From Butyricicoccus_A sp963588905 (GTDB taxonomy: Bacteria > Bacillota > Clostridia > Oscillospirales > Butyricicoccaceae): 29,738 nucleotides of DNA. The DNA is taken from the NCBI GenBank assembly GCA_963588905.1, contig CAVAJF010000035.1, positions 1-29,738 of the forward strand. The letters run 5' to 3'. The position numbers and the translations under genes are program-made. Shown in pieces: positions 23,552 through 29,738 of this stretch (position 1 is the stretch's first letter; each line of letters starts with the position of its first letter). A model generated the notes under the pieces. The model saw only the letters and a list, made by a program, of their open reading frames with translations, was not told where the DNA came from and made no database searches.

Positions 23552-23584
23552 TAGGCAAGCGCGTTTGCGCACGCCGTTATACCA
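23552..23584 (-). pseudogene. Relic of a kinase gene 3' end
   Basis: On the minus strand this stretch can be read as WYNGVRKRAC, matching WYDSVRKRAC at the C-terminus of the triad kinase (17653-18585), and the similarity continues into the shared promoter. The last codons of the PP2C gene (ATG-GTA-TAA) lie in the same bases in another frame. This suggests a recombination that removed a kinase gene between PP2C and paralogue 4. Confidence 0.6.
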
Positions 23585-24281
23585 TAGGGGAAGATTTTTT
23601 TCTCGCCATGCGTATCGCGGACACATCGTCCTCATGCGGCTCTGCCACCTCTCCCCGTTCCAATGCGGCGTCGATTTCGGCAAAGTCATAGCGCGCCTGT
23701 TCCTTCTCCCAGCCATCGCTGAACAGCGTCACGGCGTCCATGTGGTCAATTGGTATCCGCTTTACGCGCACATGCTCCATGACCGGAATCATGCTCGTGA
23801 GATAGGTTTGATTTCGGCGTCTGCCGTTTTCCGGCAGCGAGAGAAACGTGCGGTTTTGCTCGTCATCGGTCTGCGAAATCCAGCCATCGCCCAAATGAAT
23901 CACCAGCAACGTATGTTCTGTCGCGGCGGCCGCGAGCAGCGTAGAACCGACATCCTTGAGATAGACATCCTCATCCCAGCAATATTTGTCCAGTGCCATG
24001 CGCACGGTCATCAGCACATAATGCCGGATATCGGTATCTTCTAAGCTCTCCAATTGCTGCGCATCCCGCGCCAATACCTGCGCGGTGATCTCCGCCGCAA
24101 TGCGGGCGCCATCTTCTGCTCTGGAACAGGAACCCGCGCCGTCTGCCAGCGCGATAGCCGTGACTGCGCCGTTATGTGCAACGGCAGTAAAATCCTGACA
24201 CGCTTCGCCGCGCGTCTCGTGATAGGTTCCGGCTCTGCGCACCGCCGTAACGTCCCAGTGCATCGGTGGATTTGTGTTCAT
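23577..24281 (-). CDS. Second PP2C-type phosphatase
   Basis: 234 residues, starting at ATG 24281, eight bases after AGGG; upstream ATG and GTG codons at 24287 and 24290 are too close to the ribosome site. PP2C motifs: EACQDF (D30), IALADGAGS (D47, G48), HLGDGWI, TLFSDGWE and HEDDVSAI. It is shorter than the triad PP2C and belongs to the compact form seen beside vWA proteins and kinases. It starts an operon with DUF4062/TPR paralogue 4. The final codons seem to come from fused kinase-gene DNA. Confidence 0.9.
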   Translation of the reverse strand: MNTNPPMHWDVTAVRRAGTYHETRGEACQDFTAVAHNGAVTAIALADGAGSCSRAEDGARIAAEITAQVLARDAQQLESLEDTDIRHYVLMTVRMALDKYCWDEDVYLKDVGSTLLAAAATEHTLLVIHLGDGWISQTDDEQNRTFLSLPENGRRRNQTYLTSMIPVMEHVRVKRIPIDHMDAVTLFSDGWEKEQARYDFAEIDAALERGEVAEPHEDDVSAIRMARKKSSPMV

Positions 24282-24310
24282 TGTCATCACCCTTTCGTTT
24301 TTGTACCTCT

Positions 24311-24341
24311 AGGATAACCGAAAGAATGTCACGTTTTTTTC
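24311..24341 (-). promoter_or_regulatory. A7-tract promoter, copy C
   Basis: Minus strand GAAAAAAACG (24332-24341), 15 bases, TATCCT (24311-24316). It drives PP2C-2 and DUF4062/TPR paralogue 4. The leader is short, about 25 bases, and lacks the element seen in copies A and B. Confidence 0.55.
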
Positions 24342-24359
24342 TCAGACAGAAAAAATAAA

Positions 24360-24384
24360 ACTTCCGTTAATCATTAACGGAAGT
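24360..24384. promoter_or_regulatory. Palindrome, copy C, between divergent operons
   Basis: Perfect 11-bp arms ACTTCCGTTAA / TTAACGGAAGT with centre TCA. It sits between the minus-strand PP2C operon and the plus-strand kinase operon, so it could control both. Confidence 0.65.
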
Positions 24385-24386
24385 CG

Positions 24387-24412
24387 AAAAAATGAAAATA
24401 GATTCATTTTTT
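24387..24412. repeat. AT-rich inverted repeat
   Basis: Arms AAAAAATGAA (24387-24396) and TTCATTTTTT (24403-24412), loop of six, directly beside palindrome C. A weak terminator or binding site; function not clear. Confidence 0.35.
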
Positions 24413-24444
24413 GACGCAAATTTGCATGAATAATTAGGAATTTA

Positions 24445-24472
24445 TTGAAAAAATGTCGAGTTATGTTATACT
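24445..24472 (+). promoter_or_regulatory. Promoter for the triple-domain/RyR-kinase operon
   Basis: TTGAAA (24445-24450), 16 bases, TATACT (24467-24472); leader of about 90 bases. A conventional promoter, unlike the A7-tract class opposite to it. Confidence 0.6.
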
Positions 24473-24570
24473 GAAAATAACAAACACCTCTATGCCAAGG
24501 CAAAAAAATCCCATTATAAAAAAATTTCCTTATTTTATCTATTATGATGTTCGTTAGGAGGAATCATTGT

Positions 24571-26958
24571 ATGACAACATTAAAAAGCTGTGCTCATTCT
24601 AAGCTGACACGGGAACAAGTACAAGTCGTAAAACACTTGTACAACGAAGATCTCCAATTAAATAAATTCGTGAACGATCCGAATGATCTGTTTCTGAAAC
24701 TGCAAACCATCTCTTCTTCTCCGAAGGCAAGTGCATTACTGGATCTGCTTTCACAAAAGCAGGCACCCGCGTACCGCTATCTTGTATATTATCTTCTTGA
24801 ACGGTTTAAAGAAGACCTGAAGACCAAGCCGGAATTTCCTAAAACACCCCAAGACCAAGCTGCATTGATGTTTCAAGAGATTGCACAGTTTGAAGCGGAA
24901 TCTTCCTATCAGAATCGATATGAACATTCTGCTCCGCTGCACATCCTTACCGATCTCATCTTTCAGGAAGCACTGGACTGTGGATTTGCCGCAAATCAAA
25001 AAAGAACCCGCATCCACGCTTCTCTCCATGACCCCAAAACAACATGGACCAAAGGAACTTTATGCCGTGACCTATTTTTCTCCAAAAACAGTCAGTGGAA
25101 CAGCGAAACATTTTTTACGCTTTCTCTGATCCTCTCTTTTGATGAGCTATTCATTGAAGATTATCTGACACGAGTTTTTGGAAGAAGCACATTAAATACT
25201 TGGGATATTCACGAAGCACTCATCTATGCCTTGTCCTCTCAAAGCAGTCCACTCCAGCACCGGTATCAATTATATACGAATCTTCTGAAAAAGTACGAAT
25301 CCATCGATCCGGCAGCACTCCCAGAAAACCGCGATGCACAAACAGAAGAAATTCTGAACACCGCCGATGCATTGAATGAAGCATTGGATGCTTTACATAC
25401 ACAAGATGACATAGCCGCTATTGTAGAGGACGCACGCGTACAGCAGGCATTGGCTCTGCACAAAGCCTTTGTGCAAGATCATGCTCGTTCGATGAAAACC
25501 TTCCAGAACAAAGTTTCCCCTTCTGATGATACGATGGTGGAATATCTTGTTTCCAACTATCAAGCGAAGATTCCCAATCATCAAACAATGGCTTCTCTCA
25601 AGGAAAACCTGTTCGATGAAATCCATCGCGCAGCAGGACGGTACGACAAAAATACCTGCCCATGGCAGACCTGTTTTACAGATTTGGTATTTGAAGACAT
25701 GAAAAGCCATGGCTTTTCTGCTCCCAGTCGTTCTACCAAGCACGGCGTACAGCATGAATACGTTCATGCTTCCCTCTGGAATGCAAAACAGACATGGTCT
25801 AAAAATACCTTGTGCCGCGCCTTATTTGCTGCAAATCAAATGCAAATGAAAAACTTCTTCACCTTAGCATTTGCTATTTCCATGGATATGCATTCTGCTT
25901 TCGAATATTTCGTCAACACATTTGCTGAAATCAACTCACAAAAGGTATTGCAAGAGTTAAAAGAAAAATATCCCAATCGTTGGCAACTGATATTTTGCGC
26001 AACGAATGTGCAAGAGCTCCTTGTATATCTATTGTGCAGTGAAAAGATTCCAGTTCCTTCCAACACCACTCGCTATAACTTTTATCATCATATCCTGCAA
26101 AGAATTGATGCTAATCAAGCATCGCAAGGTTTTATTGATGCGCTAACAAAAACTGCTCGTCCGGATGCCAATACAATCTGGTCAACGATTGATAAAACGG
26201 CCGCTGCGAATACTAAAGAATTAGATTCTATTCTCACATTGCTGTCTGCCATAAAAAAGCTGAATGAACAAGAAAAAGAGCACAGAAAAGCAAAAAAAGA
26301 GAATCAAACGGTCTCTGATACATTCCCTCAACCCTCTGCTTCCGAATGGAAATGGCCACCTCAAAATAAGTTTCTGATCGAGAGAAAAACCGTGCAGACC
26401 CAAAAGCAAGCGAAAGAAATCTGTCCATTTCTTCATACCACAGAACGAGAATTCATCCAGGAGAACGACAGCTTGAATGGCGAACTTTCCACTCTTCATC
26501 TTCCAGATTCAATCGCTGATTCAAGCTCTTCCGATGATGACATTCCTCGTCCCAAGAATTGTCATGCTTATTTTAGATTGCTCAACAAGTTTTCTGATTC
26601 TGACCGTTCTCCGGACAAATCTTTGATCGAACTGATGAAAGGCAATTATCCATCCGACAGCAAGCTGTCCAATATAAAAAACGGAAAGGCTACTGTCACG
26701 CGGAAAGAATTTTTAACTGTCATATTCTTAAACGAAGTGTGCACATACAATGAACCGCCTGAACAAAATAAAGTTCTCTTACAGATTTCCTCCATCATAG
26801 ACGCGTTAAATCAAAAGCTGCGTTACGCCGGATTTGATATTATCTATCTGATGAACCCATACGATTGCTTTCTCTTGTATGTGTCGCTGTTTCCCAATCC
26901 ATTTGAAGCCTATTTTGATTTATGGTCTATCTGTTACAAGGCAACTCTCTCCGACTAG
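24571..26958 (+). CDS. Protein with three related XRE-like domain units
   Basis: 795 residues; the start at 24571 follows AGGAGG. Three similar units are visible. Units 1 (about 148-245) and 2 (about 398-525) share HASL-----TW-K-TLCR-LF--------FFTL. Unit 3 (about 680-790) has SKLSNIKNGKATVTRKEFLTVIFL, typical of XRE helix-turn-helix proteins, then LNQKLRYAGFDIIYLMNPYDCFLL. In each unit a second part with an aliphatic helix and a Y/F-rich end follows. Between units 2 and 3 is a low-complexity Lys/Glu/Ser linker (about 570-660). It may be a multi-domain DNA-binding or scaffold protein. It is AT-rich and coupled to the downstream kinase gene by 17 bases. The similarity is by eye; the family is unknown. 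Confidence 0.8.
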   Translation: MTTLKSCAHSKLTREQVQVVKHLYNEDLQLNKFVNDPNDLFLKLQTISSSPKASALLDLLSQKQAPAYRYLVYYLLERFKEDLKTKPEFPKTPQDQAALMFQEIAQFEAESSYQNRYEHSAPLHILTDLIFQEALDCGFAANQKRTRIHASLHDPKTTWTKGTLCRDLFFSKNSQWNSETFFTLSLILSFDELFIEDYLTRVFGRSTLNTWDIHEALIYALSSQSSPLQHRYQLYTNLLKKYESIDPAALPENRDAQTEEILNTADALNEALDALHTQDDIAAIVEDARVQQALALHKAFVQDHARSMKTFQNKVSPSDDTMVEYLVSNYQAKIPNHQTMASLKENLFDEIHRAAGRYDKNTCPWQTCFTDLVFEDMKSHGFSAPSRSTKHGVQHEYVHASLWNAKQTWSKNTLCRALFAANQMQMKNFFTLAFAISMDMHSAFEYFVNTFAEINSQKVLQELKEKYPNRWQLIFCATNVQELLVYLLCSEKIPVPSNTTRYNFYHHILQRIDANQASQGFIDALTKTARPDANTIWSTIDKTAAANTKELDSILTLLSAIKKLNEQEKEHRKAKKENQTVSDTFPQPSASEWKWPPQNKFLIERKTVQTQKQAKEICPFLHTTEREFIQENDSLNGELSTLHLPDSIADSSSSDDDIPRPKNCHAYFRLLNKFSDSDRSPDKSLIELMKGNYPSDSKLSNIKNGKATVTRKEFLTVIFLNEVCTYNEPPEQNKVLLQISSIIDALNQKLRYAGFDIIYLMNPYDCFLLYVSLFPNPFEAYFDLWSICYKATLSD

Positions 26959-26975
26959 ATAGAAAGGTAATATCT

Positions 26976-29459
26976 ATGACACTCTTACAATCCACATATT
27001 CTATCGCTCCACCTGAGCATTTTTGTCACGATGATTATGACATCATCATCGATTCCGAAGCATCTGTGAAATCTGGTGCATCCAATAGATGCTATCGTGT
27101 GTTGGTAAAACGTAAAGATTCTGACGAAGAACGAATACCAAGAATTCTGAAAGAATTTCGTCCGACTACCAACTCCGGAGAGCCTTATCCGGCAATATAT
27201 GACGGACAACAACTCCACTTCCGTTTTTCTGACACAGCAGCAGATCAAGCATTAAAACAGTCTTTTCTGAAAAGGCGAACCTTTGTCGAGCAGGCTTATG
27301 CCTTACAAAAAAAGCTGTCTGGCATCAACCAAACAATGGGAATTATTGTCCATCCAATTACTTCTTGGAGCGATGATTCACTTTCATACTACACACTGCA
27401 CGAAGCCAATTGGGGAAAGAGTCTGGAACAGGATCCCCCAACCGATTTGCGCGATATTCTGCGCGTCATGCATTCCGCGGCGGATTCCGTCGCCCGCATG
27501 AACGCCCAAGGGTATGTGCATGGAGATTTGAAACCGGAAAACCTGCTGTGGCTTGACCGAGGTACCGCCTCCTCTCACGTTGCATTATTTGATTTCGACT
27601 GTTCTTTCCAGTATATAAACGGAGACTATTCTAATATACCAACCAGAGGAACCGACCAATATACAGCACCAGAATTAAGAAACAAGCGAATGAGAAGTCC
27701 ATTTGAAATGGCTGGCATCTATCTTCCGACATTGGATGTATATTCTCTCGGCGTTATCTTGTTTCATCTACTTTTCCATCGTTTTCCGACAGCAGAAGAA
27801 GAAAATAGTGCAACGGAACAAGCTATTTATCAAGTGCTGTCACAAAAATTAGAGCATGATCCGACATGGAGGGCAAAGCTTCTTTCTGAACAACAAAAGC
27901 AATTAGCAAAAATCATTTGGCGAAGCATTCGCTCAGAGCGAAATCCACGAAAATCAGACGCTCGCTATTCATTCCCCGCCGACCTCGCCGCTGCTCTGGG
28001 CAGTCTGCTCGACAACTTGGGCATCCGTCAGCTGCCGAAAGACACCGTCAGCCGCGCCAGCTACACCATGCTGTCCGCAGAAATCATTGACAAATATCCG
28101 CTGTACCACTACAAAAAGTCTGACACGATGGATGTCGTGCTCGCCGGTATCTCTCCCATGCGCGATGCGTTTCTGGAGCATCTGATCTCTGCCTGCCAAA
28201 TGCTTGATACCACGCTGCGCGTGCACATCATTTCTCCGCATGTCAACGACTATCTGGAACAGCTGTTGCAGACGCGCCCTGCGCTGGGAAAGGTCGTTTC
28301 CATTTGGCTGAACGGCAGCAGCTATACCGGAGAACAGTACGCTCCCAACGATGCGTCTATCGTAGAACAAAAGCTCGCCGAGCTATATTGCTATGATGCC
28401 CCGATAACTGCTGAGAGCATCCAAGCCTGCCTCAAAAACCAAGAGGCCGATTATTATCTGCTCGTCGATGCGGACACGGACAGAAACTATCACATCGCTC
28501 AGACACTCGCTGAACAGCGGAAATCCCGTGCCTTTATCGGCTACACTGACGGCAGGGGAGATGGGTTTGGCCTGCGCAATCTGCCGTTTTCAGACACCGC
28601 GCCGATTGGCTGCAACGAACGATTCTCTGTCTCTGAGAAGAGCTTTCAGACCGACATTGTAGAGCGCGCGTTTCAGGTGCACAAGCACTATGCCGATAAA
28701 AACGCAGACGAATCTCACCTGCGCAAGGAATTTCTGGAGACAGATCCGTATAACAAAAGCTCCAGTATTCGCGCCGCGCTGTCGCTGGCATATGAAGCCG
28801 CTTCGATTGGCATGGATCTCAAGCAAGCAGAGGGCGCGGCGGCATTTCAAACGCGCATAGAGCAGCGGGGAGAGGACTATAACAAGCTGCTTTGGCTGGA
28901 GCATCGCGCCTGGTGCGGATATATGGTCATGCAGGGCTATACCCAGCCAACACGAGAACAAATCCGCGCCTATGCCTTCCGCGATGGCAACGACCAAAAG
29001 AACAAGAAGGCCAAGCTGCATCCGTGTCTGTGCTCCAGCCGTGCAAACGGTTTGGAACTGACCTCCCTCAGCCATGCGGATTGGGAACGAGAAGAAACAG
29101 AAGCTGCCTTCGATCCCTTAGACCGTTTTTCTCTGTTCTTTCATCGACTGTGTGCGCAGAAGAAACAGGATGCACAAATCCAGCCACTTCTGACAGCCAT
29201 GGCAGCCTACGCAAAATCAGAACAGGAAAAAGTGTTTCTTCATGAGGTACAAACTGCCTGTGATGCCATGCAGCGCGGAGAAAATCAGGCATGGAATGCC
29301 CTGCAAAAGCCTGTATTTCAAAATAGTACCCTCGCCAGTCTCTTGCACGTACTGAAAGCAGAGACCAGCTTTCTGCGCGAGTATAACCGATACCATGACT
29401 TCAAGCAGTCGGACGAAGATATTTTGAACGCCGCACCTGCCATCTTCGGCAATTCCTAA
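26976..29459 (+). CDS. Ser/Thr kinase - Rossmann-like - RyR-like fusion
   Basis: 827 residues; the start at 26976 follows AAAGG with nine bases spacing. The kinase domain (about 20-340) is complete: glycine loop SGASNRCYRV, lysine in RILKEF (K59), VHGDLKPEN (H182, D184, N189), FDFD (D206), TDQYTAPEL. Residues about 400-530 alternate strands and helices (MDVVLAGISPMRDAF, RVHIISP, YYLLVDADTD), resembling a TrkA-N-type Rossmann domain. From about 635 the pattern LLWLEHRAWCGYMVMQGY--P----------KLHPCL and a distal FDPLDR resemble prokaryotic RyR domains. The first third of the gene is AT-rich and the rest, from about 27960, is GC-rich, implying a mosaic. RyR domains are thought to bind nucleotide-like ligands, so ligand-gated kinase signalling is a reasonable inference. 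Confidence 0.82.
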   Translation: MTLLQSTYSIAPPEHFCHDDYDIIIDSEASVKSGASNRCYRVLVKRKDSDEERIPRILKEFRPTTNSGEPYPAIYDGQQLHFRFSDTAADQALKQSFLKRRTFVEQAYALQKKLSGINQTMGIIVHPITSWSDDSLSYYTLHEANWGKSLEQDPPTDLRDILRVMHSAADSVARMNAQGYVHGDLKPENLLWLDRGTASSHVALFDFDCSFQYINGDYSNIPTRGTDQYTAPELRNKRMRSPFEMAGIYLPTLDVYSLGVILFHLLFHRFPTAEEENSATEQAIYQVLSQKLEHDPTWRAKLLSEQQKQLAKIIWRSIRSERNPRKSDARYSFPADLAAALGSLLDNLGIRQLPKDTVSRASYTMLSAEIIDKYPLYHYKKSDTMDVVLAGISPMRDAFLEHLISACQMLDTTLRVHIISPHVNDYLEQLLQTRPALGKVVSIWLNGSSYTGEQYAPNDASIVEQKLAELYCYDAPITAESIQACLKNQEADYYLLVDADTDRNYHIAQTLAEQRKSRAFIGYTDGRGDGFGLRNLPFSDTAPIGCNERFSVSEKSFQTDIVERAFQVHKHYADKNADESHLRKEFLETDPYNKSSSIRAALSLAYEAASIGMDLKQAEGAAAFQTRIEQRGEDYNKLLWLEHRAWCGYMVMQGYTQPTREQIRAYAFRDGNDQKNKKAKLHPCLCSSRANGLELTSLSHADWEREETEAAFDPLDRFSLFFHRLCAQKKQDAQIQPLLTAMAAYAKSEQEKVFLHEVQTACDAMQRGENQAWNALQKPVFQNSTLASLLHVLKAETSFLREYNRYHDFKQSDEDILNAAPAIFGNS

Positions 29460-29738
29460 CTTCCGTTAACGATTAACGAAAGTCTGCACTGGTAGGGGAG
29501 ATGCGCGAATCCCACTTCCGTTAACGATTAACGAAAGTCCGCACCGGTAAGGAAGAAGCGCGAACTCCCACTTCCGTTAACGATTAACGAAAGTCTGCGC
29601 CGATAGGGTAGAAGCGCAAACCTCCACTTCCGTTAACGATTAACGAAAGTCCGCACCGGTAGGGGAGAAGCGGGAATCCCCACTTCCGTTAACAATTAAC
29701 GAAAGTCCGCACCGGCAGAGAAAACGCGCGAACCCTCC
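29459..29738. repeat. Tandem array of five 56-bp units with palindromic core
   Basis: Units begin at 29459, 29514, 29570, 29626 and 29682 (period 55-56). Each begins with left arm ACTTCCGTTAA, a three-base centre (CGA or CAA), and right arm TTAACGAAAGT. The right arm differs from perfect symmetry at one base in all five copies. A conserved 30-base segment with GCACCGGT and GAAGCGCGAA follows. The first unit starts at the last base of the kinase stop codon, and the array reaches the window edge, so more copies may follow. The intervals are conserved rather than unique, so it is not a CRISPR. No T-run follows the palindromes. The palindrome is the one found at copies A, B and C. Confidence 0.9.

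Noticed and set aside
29459..29738. CRISPR array
   Set aside because: The intervals between palindromes are conserved from unit to unit, so there are no unique spacers, and no cas genes are visible.
29459..29738. Integron attC array or dif-like recombination site
   Set aside because: The imperfect palindrome and 56-bp length recall attC sites, but the attC core sites and intervening cassettes are missing. The three-base centre does not fit the six-base centre of dif.

Overview
The window looks like a chromosomal accessory region of a low-to-mid GC Firmicute, most likely a gut Clostridium-type organism. The reasons are strong AGGAGG ribosome-binding sites almost everywhere, a Gram-positive-style lipoprotein, short intergenic regions and an IS200-type element. 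This placement is inference from style, not from a marker gene. No rRNA, tRNA or housekeeping gene is present, so all genes appear to belong to one large signalling/stress or conflict-type locus.

Layout. (1) 1-1886, minus strand: the start of a DUF4062-like/TPR protein (paralogue 1), running off the left edge. (2) 2032-6889, plus strand: a tightly coupled trio of a metallo-beta-lactamase-fold protein, a protein with a GrpE-like C-terminal head and a divergent Hsp70, followed by a small 85-residue gene (7093-7350). (3) 7459-8118, minus strand: a DUF218/YdcF-like protein, then an IS200-type element (about 8205-8935). (4) 9020-14718, minus strand: a six-gene set coding for two helical proteins, a four-helix membrane protein, an OmpA-like lipoprotein, a small unknown protein and DUF4062/TPR paralogue 2. 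(5) 14985-20392, minus strand: a vWA (TerY-like), PP2C phosphatase and protein kinase triad followed by DUF4062/TPR paralogue 3. (6) 20753-24281, minus strand: a second PP2C followed by DUF4062/TPR paralogue 4. (7) 24571-29459, plus strand: a protein with three related domains and a kinase/Rossmann/RyR-like fusion. (8) 29459-29738: a tandem array of five 56-bp units that reaches the window edge.

The most striking organisation is modular. The three minus-strand operons in (4), (5) and (6) each start with the same cassette: a 25-27 bp palindrome (arm ACTTCCGTTAA), about 55 bp, then a -10 box preceded by an A7 tract. Each ends in a DUF4062-like/TPR gene, and two of the three end in the same terminator hairpin. 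What lies between is different in each operon. The same palindrome, with one arm mismatch, is the core of the five-unit array after the RyR kinase. The three operons and the divergent kinase operon therefore look like one regulon or one physical system.

Inferred function: the vWA/PP2C/kinase triad, the extra PP2C and the RyR kinase form a phospho-signalling core. The Hsp70/GrpE-like pair would supply chaperone-type remodelling. The membrane protein plus OmpA-like lipoprotein would link to the envelope. The four DUF4062/TPR paralogues, with 6 to 11 very similar 46-residue repeats each, would be variable adaptor or sensor-effector proteins. The architecture is visible in the sequence, but the biological outcome (defence, stress response or envelope surveillance) is not.
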